Below are positions 48,696-57,036 of a DNA stretch of 64,000 nt, piece after piece. The DNA comes from JADZAI01 sp964390465 (GTDB lineage: Bacteria > Pseudomonadota > Alphaproteobacteria > Micropepsales > Micropepsaceae), in assembly GCA_964390465.1 (NCBI GenBank), contig CAYMIJ010000004.1, forward strand, positions 1 to 64,000, written 5' to 3'. A program made the position numbers and the translations under genes. Numbering within the stretch: position 1 is the stretch's first letter; each line of letters opens with the position of its first letter. Under the pieces are notes generated by a model. The model was not told the DNA's origin. It did not search any database and saw only the letters and a program-made list of their open reading frames with translations.

Positions 48696-48718
48696 GATCG
48701 GACGAAAGCTTGAACACG

Positions 48719-48750
48719 AAACGGGCAGCCTGATGGCTGCCCGTTTTGTT
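48719..48750 (+). terminator. terminator of the cysteine-containing secreted protein gene
   Basis: The 12-bp stem AAACGGGCAGCC / GGCTGCCCGTTT with loop TGAT is followed by TGTTT. It lies just before the convergent phoH stop. Confidence 0.85.
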
Positions 48751-48760
48751 TGCGCGCGGA

Positions 48761-49516
48761 TCAGAGCACGGTCAGCATACTCGCAACCAGCGGATGGCGC
48801 ACGATGTCGCGGTCGGTCAGGCGCACCACAGCGACATCTTCCAGTTTCTCCAGCCGGTCGCCCGCCATGGCAAGGCCCGACATGCCCGGCAGAAGATCGG
48901 TCTGATCCGGGTCGCCGGTCAGGATCATGGTCGAATGCCAGCCCAGACGGGTCAGCATCATCTTGATCTGGCCGTAGGTGCAGTTCTGCGCCTCGTCGAT
49001 GACGATGAACACGTTGTTGAGCGTACGCCCGCGCATATAGGCAACCGGCGCGATCTCGATCGAACCATCGGCGAGAAGCTGCTTCAGCCGTTTGGCACCC
49101 AGCCGGTCACTCAGCGCGTCGTAGAGCGGACGCAGATAGGGGGCGAGTTTGTCCTCAAGCGCGCCGGGCAGGAAGCCGAGATTCTCACCGGCCTCCACAG
49201 CAGGGCGTGTCAGGATGATGCGAGCGATCTTGCCGGCTTCAAACGCCTCAACCGCCTTGGCGATGGCAAGATAGGTCTTGCCGGTTCCGGCTGGTCCAAG
49301 CGCGATGACGACATTCTTTTCATCAAGAGCCTCAAGCAGCGCGCGCTGATTGTCGCTGCACGGACGGATGTTGCGGGTATAGGATTTGTCTCTGTTCTCG
49401 GAAGCGCCCTCCAGCGGGCTCCAGCCCGCCCGGTCGGGAAACAGCGCCCTTACTTTCGATTTGCCTGAACGCTCCTCATAGCCACGCGCTTTTTCGCGCG
49501 CTGCCCGCTTTGCCAT
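48761..49516 (-). CDS. PhoH family P-loop ATPase
   Basis: A 251-aa PhoH-type ATPase. Walker A is GPAGTGKTYLAIAKA and Walker B is VFIVIDEAQNCT. LTRPAVEAGENLGFLPG and LTGDPDQTD are family blocks. The N-terminus is basic. It may act as an RNA helicase-like protein. The usual neighbour ybeY is not adjacent, so this may be the second PhoH of the genome. AAGGACGG precedes the ATG at 49516. Confidence 0.9.
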   Translation of the reverse strand: MAKRAAREKARGYEERSGKSKVRALFPDRAGWSPLEGASENRDKSYTRNIRPCSDNQRALLEALDEKNVVIALGPAGTGKTYLAIAKAVEAFEAGKIARIILTRPAVEAGENLGFLPGALEDKLAPYLRPLYDALSDRLGAKRLKQLLADGSIEIAPVAYMRGRTLNNVFIVIDEAQNCTYGQIKMMLTRLGWHSTMILTGDPDQTDLLPGMSGLAMAGDRLEKLEDVAVVRLTDRDIVRHPLVASMLTVL

Positions 49517-49825
49517 CGTGCCGTCCTTTCGCAATGAAACCACACGCAACTGCCGCCACGGACGGGATCATCCGTGTGCGGAATACTGATGGGGTGAGTG
49601 TGGGAAGACCAAACAGGGGCCAGCCGGATCGCCGTCCGGCGGTTCGCGGAGAGCTCGGCCAAGACGCCGGCGCGTTCCTTCACCCTGGGGTCTCTCCCCT
49701 GATTGCGGGAGCTCAAAGCTCCGTTCGAATCATCGTGTTCTTGAAGCTAACAGACTGACGTGGAGCCTATGCGAAGATTTTGCGGCAGTCCTGATTCAAG
49801 ACCACTACAGATTGGTGACGAGTGC

Positions 49826-49841
49826 TTAACCGTTGATTAAC
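49826..49841. promoter_or_regulatory. CtrA-type box
   Basis: TTAACCGTTGATTAAC is a perfect TTAA-N7-TTAAC. The nearest start downstream is phoH, 310 bp away on the minus strand, so it may control phoH or an unrecognised transcript. Confidence 0.5.
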
Positions 49842-49852
49842 TTTTCAAGCAG

Positions 49853-49882
49853 AACGCCGCCCGGTGTCAGCCGGGCGGCGTT
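49853..49882 (-). terminator. terminator-like hairpin of the 49907-50230 gene
   Basis: The perfect 12-bp stem AACGCCGCCCGG / CCGGGCGGCGTT with a 6-nt loop lies about 25 bp past the stop. The T-run on the minus strand is weak (TTCTGCTTG). Confidence 0.65.
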
Positions 49883-49906
49883 GCAATCCACTGATGACCC
49901 AAGGTC

Positions 49907-50230
49907 TCAGCGATTAAATTCAACTGTGTGGGTTTCACAGACGTCAAGATTTTCAAGCTCAACCGTGCTGCCATCATGCAGGACGAAGCGCATGTCGTAG
50001 CTGCACGAGTCGTGACCGTCTGCAATGGTGATCGTGGCAGACTCGCCATGCATCAGGATATCAACGCCCAGAATGTCCTCGCCCCATGTCTCGGATTCCG
50101 ATGGGGTGATGTGCAGTTCGTCAATGTCATTGGCTGAGTTGTTTTCCAACACGAATTGCTGATTTTCACTGGAGATTGCCACACCAGCAAAAAGCGCGCC
50201 CGCCACGATCATGGTAGTGATTATTTTCAT
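49907..50230 (-). CDS. small secreted protein of an uncharacterised alphaproteobacterial family
   Basis: A 107-aa protein with a signal peptide (MKIITTMIVAGALFAGVA). The mature domain has FVLENNSANDIDELHITPSE, the WGEDILGVDIL block and DSCSYDMRFVLHDGSTVE ending ENLDVCETHTVEF. I recall this pattern (FVLENNT...W.EDVLG...C.WD) from small periplasmic proteins in rhizobia and related bacteria, function unknown. Two cysteines probably form a disulfide. GAGGGG precedes the ATG at 50230. Confidence 0.7.
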   Translation of the reverse strand: MKIITTMIVAGALFAGVAISSENQQFVLENNSANDIDELHITPSESETWGEDILGVDILMHGESATITIADGHDSCSYDMRFVLHDGSTVELENLDVCETHTVEFNR

Positions 50231-50324
50231 GATTTTTCCCCTCAATTGGCAACCGTGATGTGTGCCTGACTCAGGGTATATGTTGAGCCCACAAGATATG
50301 GCAAGATTGTGGCTCCGTCGGATA

Positions 50325-51473
50325 TCAGCGTGCGGGTGTGCCGGGCCAGATGGGCACTACCTCGCGTGAGCGATTGCGCCTGCGACGTATGGCGCGGATC
50401 AGATGGAAAGCGCCCGCCACGACACGAAAGGCGATGGCCGCCAGCAGCGTGGCAACCCACACAATCAGCGCCCACACATATTCGATGAAGATCTGGACCA
50501 GATTGGCGGTGTATTTGATGGCGCGCAGCGACGCCTTACCGGTCAGCATCATCACTCCGCGCGTGCGTTTACCCGCAACCTTCGCAAGCCCATGCAGGTC
50601 GTCCAGTTCTTCCAGCGTGTTGACGCGTTTCAAGATGCGCAGCGCTTCGGTGGTGCCGACCGCGGCGCGGATGTCTTCCATCTTACCCATCACTTCGAAG
50701 ATGCGTGCGCCGCGCACGCCGCGTGCATATTTTGAAAGCGCGGTCCACGAGGCGTCAGGGTCAGTCAGATTGACCTCGCGCAGAAATCGTTTGAAGGCAG
50801 GCATATCGACCGCATCGTCGGCCAGCCTGGTGAGCCGTGCAGCGAAGGCAGCCGTCATATGTCCGGCCCGTTTGGCGAATTTGAAAACGGAAAGCCCGGC
50901 CTTCACAACCATGCCGCCGCCGCCGGTCGCCACCGTGCCAGCCGTTGCGGCGATACCCACCGCCGAAAGCCCAAGGATCAGTTCGGAGTATTCTTCGCCG
51001 GCCAGCATCTTGCCGCCTTCGATGGCGATGTCGCGCACATCGCCATACACGGTCAGGTCGCCGGTTATCGCGCCGCCCAGTCCGGCAACGGAATCCCCGC
51101 GCCCGGTCACGAAACCTTCCAGAAAATCGGCAAACTGGGTTTCAAGGGAATCTTCGCGGGCCTGCACGGCATAGGCCGCCGCTTCCAGTCCACCCGCCAG
51201 CGGGATGCCCAGCTTGCGCGCCGTTTCCAGCCATACCATCGCATCACCCGCATCCTCGCGGGCGACGGCATCTTTCATCAGCGTATTGGCGTGTTGGTCG
51301 TTCAGATAGAAGCGCGTGTCGGCATCGACGATCTGCTCATCGCTCATGCCCGCGCGCCAACCTGTGGCATCGGCCAGTTCTTCAGGCAGGGTGATCCGCC
51401 AGTCATAGACAAGCGCCAGCGCGACCAAGGCCAGCGTGCCCAGCAGCAGGAAAAAGGCGAGGCGTCCAATCAT
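50325..51473 (-). CDS. membrane protein of unknown function
   Basis: A 382-aa protein with an N-terminal helix (residues 4-22, LAFFLLLGTLALVALALVY), a long soluble middle part rich in Ala/Leu/Asp, a Gly/Ala-rich hydrophobic stretch near residue 170 (GLSAVGIAATAGTVATGGGG) and a C-terminal helix pair around 325-360 (FIEYVWALIVWVATLLAAIAF), ending in a basic tail (IRRRRNRSREV). The layout suggests a large periplasmic domain between anchors. No family is recognised. It is 20 bp from the citrate-synthase-like gene upstream on the same strand. Confidence 0.65.
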   Translation of the reverse strand: MIGRLAFFLLLGTLALVALALVYDWRITLPEELADATGWRAGMSDEQIVDADTRFYLNDQHANTLMKDAVAREDAGDAMVWLETARKLGIPLAGGLEAAAYAVQAREDSLETQFADFLEGFVTGRGDSVAGLGGAITGDLTVYGDVRDIAIEGGKMLAGEEYSELILGLSAVGIAATAGTVATGGGGMVVKAGLSVFKFAKRAGHMTAAFAARLTRLADDAVDMPAFKRFLREVNLTDPDASWTALSKYARGVRGARIFEVMGKMEDIRAAVGTTEALRILKRVNTLEELDDLHGLAKVAGKRTRGVMMLTGKASLRAIKYTANLVQIFIEYVWALIVWVATLLAAIAFRVVAGAFHLIRAIRRRRNRSREVVPIWPGTPAR

Positions 51474-51493
51474 GCGGTGATCGTGCCTTCGTT

Positions 51494-52708
51494 TTATGGC
51501 GTGTTTGTGGAAGGCAGGCGCGGGGCAGGGCCGGTATAGCGCGCGCGTGGGCGGATGAGACGTCCTGTCGCGCGCTGTTCCATCGCATGGGCCGTCCAGC
51601 CCGCTGTGCGCGCAATGGCGAACAGAGTCATGCCGGCATCCTGCGGCAGGCGCAGATGATGGATGAGGACAGCCAGCGCATAGTCGATGTTTGGATCGAC
51701 ACCCGCGACCTCCCAGGCCGCCTTCACCACACCGCTGGCCAGTCGTTTGTCAGCGCCGGCCTTTTCCAGCGCCTGCAGCAGCGAAAGTGCGCGCGGATCA
51801 GCCGCGCGATAGACAGTGTGGCCGAAGCCCGGCAGTCGCTCGCCCTGGACGCGCAATTCCTTGATGGCCGTTTCGGGATTGTCAGGATCAAGCGCTGCGA
51901 CAAAGCGCGCCGCGCGAAGGGAGGCGCCGCCATGGCGCGGGCCTTTCAGGGTCGCCAGCCCGGCGGTCAGCGCATCATAGATCGAGGTGCCGGTGGAAAC
52001 AGCGACGCGGCAGGCAAAGGTCGATGCGTTCAGTTCGTGATCGGCGAGCAGGACCAGCGCACGGCGGATGAGATCAGCTGCCGTCCGGTCTTTGTTCGCC
52101 CAGGCGTCGGCGAGGCGAAGATGAACCGGCATTGTGTCGGGTGAAGCCTGTGCAGCCAGTGCTGTCAGGAGACGGATCGCTTTCGCGCCAATCGCTGCGC
52201 CACCAGGTATGGTGCCGTTATAGGCGGCCGGGTCGATGCTGCCCGCCAACGCCATAAGAGCAGCGGCGCGGTCGATGAAAGGATGGGTGGCCGTTGCGGC
52301 AGCCACCGGGGCAAGCGCCGCCCATATCTGTTCAAGGCCATCCTGCCTGAACGGGTCATGGTCGGCTGCATTCCAGAGCAGGGCTGCCACCTGCTCGAAG
52401 CTCGCGGCTTCAGAAAGCTCAATCGCAGAGGCCCCACGATAGAACGGACCTTCGGGCGTCATCAGGCAGATGGCCGATTCAAAGGCGGCGGGTTGCGGGG
52501 CCTCGATGGACTCGCGCATTTCGGCGGGGGCGCGCTTCGCCTGTAGACTGCGTACGTCTTCTGCACGGTAACGCCGCGCCCGGCCATCCGATGATGGCTC
52601 GGAGCGGATCAGTCCGCGACTGACATAGGCGTAGATGGTGGCAGGTGTGACGGAGAGCGTTGCAGCCGCTTCCTGCGCGTTCATGTAAAGCGGGGCGCTG
52701 GATGTCAT
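51494..52708 (-). CDS. citrate synthase family protein with N-terminal helix-turn-helix
   Basis: A 404-aa fusion: residues about 8-52 form a MerR/excisionase-like helix-turn-helix (MNAQEAAATLSVTPATIYAYVSRGLI), followed by a citrate-synthase fold. Catalytic positions are mostly kept: the histidine in ADHELNASTF, the histidine in GFGHTVYRAADPR, the aspartate in NIDYALA and the arginine in IARTAGW. The arginine normally after the second histidine (GHR) is Thr. It is divergent from another citrate-synthase-like gene. The start is 52708 or 52717; neither has a clear ribosome-binding site. It may be an enzyme that also binds DNA, which is inference. Confidence 0.85.
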   Translation of the reverse strand: MTSSAPLYMNAQEAAATLSVTPATIYAYVSRGLIRSEPSSDGRARRYRAEDVRSLQAKRAPAEMRESIEAPQPAAFESAICLMTPEGPFYRGASAIELSEAASFEQVAALLWNAADHDPFRQDGLEQIWAALAPVAAATATHPFIDRAAALMALAGSIDPAAYNGTIPGGAAIGAKAIRLLTALAAQASPDTMPVHLRLADAWANKDRTAADLIRRALVLLADHELNASTFACRVAVSTGTSIYDALTAGLATLKGPRHGGASLRAARFVAALDPDNPETAIKELRVQGERLPGFGHTVYRAADPRALSLLQALEKAGADKRLASGVVKAAWEVAGVDPNIDYALAVLIHHLRLPQDAGMTLFAIARTAGWTAHAMEQRATGRLIRPRARYTGPAPRLPSTNTP

Positions 52709-52733
52709 ATTGATCATGTCAGTCAATATTGAT
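52706..52733. promoter_or_regulatory. direct repeat of ATATTGATC in the divergent promoter
   Basis: Two copies of the 9-mer ATATTGATC, at 52706-52714 and 52725-52733, are spaced 19 bp start to start, nearly two helical turns. They lie at the start of the helix-turn-helix citrate-synthase gene and about 55 bp before the divergent gene. They suit a tandem-binding regulator. Confidence 0.4.
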
Positions 52734-52783
52734 CGCTTTTCATCGCAACGCAATCCTTTCGCATCTGCACAAAGGAGATTGCC

Positions 52784-53860
52784 ATGAACGCGCCCATTCA
52801 CCCCCAGCCCATCGGCCTTGATGGCGTACCGGCTGCTGTCACGGCTCTCAGTCTGGTTGACGGCACACGCGGACGGCTCGTCATAGCGGGGCAGCGCGTT
52901 GAGATGCTGGCCGGGCATGTCAGCTATGAAGAAACGGCGGCCCGGCTGTGGCGCATTGCCGATCCGACGACACAGCCCGCTGATCTGGGCGCGTGGCGTC
53001 AGTCAGCGTTCGAGCAGGCCCGGCGCATCTGCCCGTCACTGACGGCGCTTGCACCCATTGATGGCCTGCGGGCTGCTATTGCAGCTCTCGATGTTGCGGA
53101 TGGGCCTGAGGCCGCCGCTGCCATCACAGCTGCGGTTCCCGTGCTTTGCCTGACATTGGAGGCACTGCGCGCGGGGCGTAGGCCGCTCGCGCCCGATCCT
53201 TCGCGCTCTCATGCCGCTGATATTCTGCGCATGCTGCATGGGCATACGCCATCAGATGAAGAAGCGCGGGCGCTCGATACCTATCTCGTCACGGTCAGCG
53301 ATCACGGGATGAATGCCTCGACCTTCGCCTGCCGCGTTGTGATTGCCACGCGCGCCAGCATGGTGTCAGCGGTGACGGCAGCCTATGGCGCGCTGAGCGG
53401 TCCCCTGCATGGCGGTGCGCCGGGGCCGGTGCTGGACATGCTGGATGATATTGGCGGGCGTCAGAACATCGCGCCATGGATTGCCGCCGCGCTTTCGGGT
53501 GGTGACCGGCTGATGGGGTTTGGCCATCGCATCTATCGCACGCGCGACCCACGCGCTGATGTGCTGAAAGAAGCGCTTGAAAGTCTCGCGCCGGACACGC
53601 CGCGCCTTTCATTTGCGCTTGAGGTGGAGGCACAGGCGCGGGCGCAACTGGCAATCCGTCACCCCGAACGCAGGCTCGACACCAATGTCGAGTTCTACAC
53701 GGCCCTGTTGCTGGATGCACTCGGCATTCCGCGCGCGCTGTTCACGCCGGTCTTTGCGATGGGTCGTGTCGCGGGATGGACAGCGCACGCGCTGGAGCAT
53801 CATGCCCGCAGGGGACGGTTGATCCGTCCTGATGCTGTCTATGACGGGGAGGGGCTGTAA
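52784..53860 (+). CDS. citrate/2-methylcitrate synthase-like protein
   Basis: A 358-aa citrate-synthase-fold protein without the helix-turn-helix. The first histidine (SDHGMNASTF), LHGGAPG, GFGHRIYRTRDPR and the arginine in AMGRVAGW are present. The catalytic aspartate of the family (NVDFY in E. coli) is Glu here (NVEFYTALLL). About 70 N-terminal residues differ from the classic enzyme. AAAGGAG precedes the start. It is divergent from its paralogue. Which acyl-CoA it uses, or whether it is active, cannot be said. Confidence 0.85.
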   Translation: MNAPIHPQPIGLDGVPAAVTALSLVDGTRGRLVIAGQRVEMLAGHVSYEETAARLWRIADPTTQPADLGAWRQSAFEQARRICPSLTALAPIDGLRAAIAALDVADGPEAAAAITAAVPVLCLTLEALRAGRRPLAPDPSRSHAADILRMLHGHTPSDEEARALDTYLVTVSDHGMNASTFACRVVIATRASMVSAVTAAYGALSGPLHGGAPGPVLDMLDDIGGRQNIAPWIAAALSGGDRLMGFGHRIYRTRDPRADVLKEALESLAPDTPRLSFALEVEAQARAQLAIRHPERRLDTNVEFYTALLLDALGIPRALFTPVFAMGRVAGWTAHALEHHARRGRLIRPDAVYDGEGL

Positions 53861-53865
53861 CGACC

Positions 53866-55362
53866 TCAGCCGCCGGCGGCGATGGCTTCGTCGGTGATGA
53901 TGCCGATGTCGCGCAGCTTGCGGTAGAGCGTTGAGCGCCCGATGCCGAGACGGCGGGCCACTTCCGTCATGCGGCCTTCGTATTTCTCGATGGCGAGACG
54001 GATGAGATCGTTCTCGATCTCCTCCATTTTGCGCAAATGGCCTGACGTTTCAAAAATCGGGAAGGCGCCGGGCGCTGGCACTGCTTCGGGCGCAGCCGTG
54101 CGTTGCGGCGCTGGCGCGATCTCAGTCTGTGTGACGGCGGGGCGTTCCGGCAATGCCACCGGACGCAGTTCGACACCCAGTTGCGCAGCCACCTGCGGGA
54201 AGTCACCCACTGTCAGATGGTCGCCATCGCTCAGCACCACGGCGCGGAACACGGTGTTCTCAAGCTGGCGGATATTACCCGGCCAGTTATAGGACATCAG
54301 CATGTCGAGTGCGCCGGGTTCGATGCCGACCACAGGCTTGTTTTCTTCCGCCGAAAAGCGACGGATGAAGAACTGCACGAGTTCGGGCAGATCGTCCATG
54401 CGGTCGCGCAAAGCCGGCAGCTGCACTGGAAACACATTGAGGCGATAGAACAGGTCTTCGCGAAAACGGCCTTCCTGCGCCAGCTGCGTCAGGTTGCGGT
54501 TGGTCGCCGAGATCAGGCGGATGTTCACCTTGACCGGGCGTTTCGCACCAACCGGATCGACTTCACCTTCCTGAATGGCGCGCAGTAATTTCACCTGCAT
54601 GTCGAGGCGCAATTCGCCGATTTCATCAAGGAACAGTGTGCCGCCATCGGCTTCCTGAAACTTGCCGATGTGTTTTTCATTTGCGCCCGTGAACGCACCC
54701 TTTTCGTGACCGAACAGGATCGACTCGATCAGGTTTTCCGGGATCGCGCCGCAGTTCACGGCGACGAAGGGCTTGTTGGCGCGATCAGATGCCTGCTGGA
54801 TGGCACGCGCCAGCACTTCCTTGCCGACGCCGGATTCGCCTTCGATGAGGATCGGGATATTCGACTGTGCGCCGCGTTCACCCAGGCGGATGACCATGCG
54901 CATGGCCGCCGATTTGGCGATGAGGTCGCTGAAGGTGAGCGCGCCATTGGTCGAGCGCTTCTTGAGGCGCTGCACTTCACCGCTGAGGGCTTTGACTTTC
55001 AGTGCATTGCGGATCGAAACGAGAATGCGTTCGGGGCTCGCCGGTTTCACAAGAAAATCGTCGGCCCCGGCGCGCATGGCGGTCACCACGGTTTCAATAC
55101 CGCCCTGCGCCGTCAGCACCATCACCGGCAGTTCAGGGCGCTGTGGGCGCAGGCGCTTCAGGGCCGAGATGCCATCTTCACCCGGCATCACCAGATCAAG
55201 CATGACGAGGGTCACGTCAGGGCCTTGCGGGCCTTCCAGCGTGCGGAACATTTCATCAGCCGAGGCGGCCTGAAGCGTCTGATAGCCATTACGCTCGATC
55301 ACCGCCTGCATCAGCCGGCGCTGTGTCGGATCGTCATCGACCAGAAGAATCGTCTGCGTCAT
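53866..55362 (-). CDS. NtrC-family sigma-54-dependent response regulator
   Basis: A 498-aa regulator. The receiver domain (residues 1-120) has acidic LVDDDPTQ and the phospho-acceptor aspartate in VMLDLVMPGEDG. The AAA+ domain (about 150-380) has Walker A GESGVGKE, the sigma-54 contact motif GAFTGA and Walker B LFLDEIGEL. The C-terminal Fis-type helix-turn-helix is MTEVARRLGIGRSTLYRKL. A Pro/Ala/Glu linker precedes the last domain. No partner histidine kinase gene is adjacent, so it is an orphan. The ATG at 55362 follows AAAAGGC. Confidence 0.92.
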   Translation of the reverse strand: MTQTILLVDDDPTQRRLMQAVIERNGYQTLQAASADEMFRTLEGPQGPDVTLVMLDLVMPGEDGISALKRLRPQRPELPVMVLTAQGGIETVVTAMRAGADDFLVKPASPERILVSIRNALKVKALSGEVQRLKKRSTNGALTFSDLIAKSAAMRMVIRLGERGAQSNIPILIEGESGVGKEVLARAIQQASDRANKPFVAVNCGAIPENLIESILFGHEKGAFTGANEKHIGKFQEADGGTLFLDEIGELRLDMQVKLLRAIQEGEVDPVGAKRPVKVNIRLISATNRNLTQLAQEGRFREDLFYRLNVFPVQLPALRDRMDDLPELVQFFIRRFSAEENKPVVGIEPGALDMLMSYNWPGNIRQLENTVFRAVVLSDGDHLTVGDFPQVAAQLGVELRPVALPERPAVTQTEIAPAPQRTAAPEAVPAPGAFPIFETSGHLRKMEEIENDLIRLAIEKYEGRMTEVARRLGIGRSTLYRKLRDIGIITDEAIAAGG

Positions 55363-55523
55363 TGCCTTTTGCCGCCCACCATGGCCCGCCGCCGTTTTCC
55401 GGCTGTGCGGACGTTTCAATGCACCATTACGGGACGACTATGCGCTTAGAACCCCTAATTCGGGGTTAGTCTGAAGGCTGAGGATGCGAACGGTAATCTT
55501 AAGGCGCGGGTAAGGTTTCCAGC

Positions 55524-55970
55524 TCAGGTCGGCTGCTTCAGCATGTTCTGCTGAAGCCGGGCGCGGACGATATCGGGGATGCCGTTGCCCGCCGGATCCT
55601 TGAGCGCGATGGTTGCATCGTGGACGGCAAGACAGGCACCGCTCTGAAAGGCTGCCGCACCAATCGCAAACGATGTGTTGCCGATCCGGCTGACCCCGAT
55701 GCCGACGTCCACAGCGCCGCCATAATGGCCTTCGCGCAGATAGGAAATGGAAACGGCGGCGACCATGATCCGGTGCTGTTTCAGCGCCTCGACCCGGTGA
55801 CGCCCTTCCATCAGCAACCCGTGATTGAAGGTCACCCGCGCTTCTTCAAAATAACGGGCATAGGCCACGTTATTGAGGTGGTGGTTGATGTCCATGTCGC
55901 CGAAGCGCGTGGTGATCGAGATCCAGTGCGGATAGGCGGCCGGATCAAGCCGGAAAGCGTCAGGTTTCAT
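55524..55970 (-). CDS. acyl-CoA thioesterase (hotdog fold, 4HBT type)
   Basis: A 148-aa single hotdog domain. The family start ITTRFGDMDINHHLNNVAYARYFEEARV carries the catalytic aspartate and the helix motif. VSISYLREGHYGG and DVGIGVSRIGNTSF follow. It should hydrolyse a CoA thioester in the cytoplasm. The substrate is not known. The frame extends upstream into the gmd region; the ATG at 55970 starts the conserved part. Confidence 0.82.
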   Translation of the reverse strand: MKPDAFRLDPAAYPHWISITTRFGDMDINHHLNNVAYARYFEEARVTFNHGLLMEGRHRVEALKQHRIMVAAVSISYLREGHYGGAVDVGIGVSRIGNTSFAIGAAAFQSGACLAVHDATIALKDPAGNGIPDIVRARLQQNMLKQPT

Positions 55971-56058
55971 GGCCGTTTCAGTCTTACCGCACATTGCAAG
56001 GCCGGGTGGCGGCATATAGACCTGCTGGCTCGTTTTTGTCCAACAGGTTGGCTTTCGT

Positions 56059-57033
56059 ATGTCGCGGCGTGCATTCATCACTGGGATTACTGGCCAGGAC
56101 GGGGCCTACCTTGCCGCTCTTCTGCTGGAGAAGGGCTATGAGGTGACGGGCCTGATCCGCCGCAGCAGCCATTCGCCCCATGATCTGCATCGTCTGAAAT
56201 ATCTGAATATCGAAAACGATGTGCATCTGGCGGATGGCGACATCATCGACCTGTCCAGCCTGATCCGCATCATCGAACAGACCAAGCCTGATGAAGTGTA
56301 CAATCTGGCGGCCCAGTCCTTCGTGCATACCTCATGGACGCAGCCCATGCTGACCGGCACCGTCACCGGTATGGGAACGGTCGCCATTCTGGAGGCGGTG
56401 CGTATTGCCGCCCCAGATGCGCATTTCTATCAGGCTTCATCTTCTGAGATGTTTGGTCTCATTCAGGAAGAACGCCAGAGTGAGCGCACACCCTTTTATC
56501 CGCGTTCGCCCTATGCCGCCGCCAAGCTGTTCGCGCACTGGATGACGGTGAATTATCGCGAAAGCTTCGGCATGCATGCGTCATCGGGCATTCTGTTCAA
56601 TCATGAATCGCCGCTGAGAGGTGTTGAATTCGTCACGCGCAAGATCACGGATGGTGTTGCGCGCATCAAATGCGGCCTCGCCAATGAACTGCGCCTTGGC
56701 AACCTTGATGCCAAGCGCGACTGGGGCCATGCAAAAGATTATGTGCGCGCCATGTGGATGATGATGCAGCAGGCAAAGCCCGACGATTTTGTGATCGCCA
56801 CCGGGCGCACCAATACTGTGCGCTATGTGTGTGATCTGGCGTTTGAACGCGCCGGGCTGAAGGTCGACGATCACGTGCATGTCGATCAGCGCAACATGCG
56901 CCCGGCTGAAGTCGATATCCTGCTGGGCGATGCGAGCAAAGCGAAGCGCGTGCTGGGCTGGGAGCCGACGATCTCGCTTGAGGAAATGATCGCCGAAATG
57001 GTCGACAGCGATATCAAGAGGCATGGGGGCTGA
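56059..57033 (+). CDS. gmd: GDP-mannose 4,6-dehydratase
   Basis: A 324-aa NADP-dependent extended SDR. Converts GDP-D-mannose to GDP-4-keto-6-deoxy-D-mannose. The cofactor loop is ITGQDGAYLAALLLEKGYEV and the RRSSH block fits. The catalytic Ser/Thr-Glu region is in QASSSEMFG, with the Tyr-Lys pair in YPRSPYAAAKL. FNHESPLRG and the end with SKAKRVLGWEP are typical for Gmd. The reductase gene starts 3 bp after its stop, so both are one unit. Confidence 0.95.
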   Translation: MSRRAFITGITGQDGAYLAALLLEKGYEVTGLIRRSSHSPHDLHRLKYLNIENDVHLADGDIIDLSSLIRIIEQTKPDEVYNLAAQSFVHTSWTQPMLTGTVTGMGTVAILEAVRIAAPDAHFYQASSSEMFGLIQEERQSERTPFYPRSPYAAAKLFAHWMTVNYRESFGMHASSGILFNHESPLRGVEFVTRKITDGVARIKCGLANELRLGNLDAKRDWGHAKDYVRAMWMMMQQAKPDDFVIATGRTNTVRYVCDLAFERAGLKVDDHVHVDQRNMRPAEVDILLGDASKAKRVLGWEPTISLEEMIAEMVDSDIKRHGG

Positions 57034-57036
57034 CCC

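Larger units (their letters stand above)
49517..49906. other. intergenic region upstream of phoH
   Basis: About 390 bp. It holds a perfect CtrA-type box (49826-49841) and the terminator of the next gene (49853-49882). The remainder (49550-49800) has GC-rich inverted stretches such as GGGAGCTCAAAGCTCC but no convincing gene. A small RNA cannot be ruled out. Confidence 0.5.
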
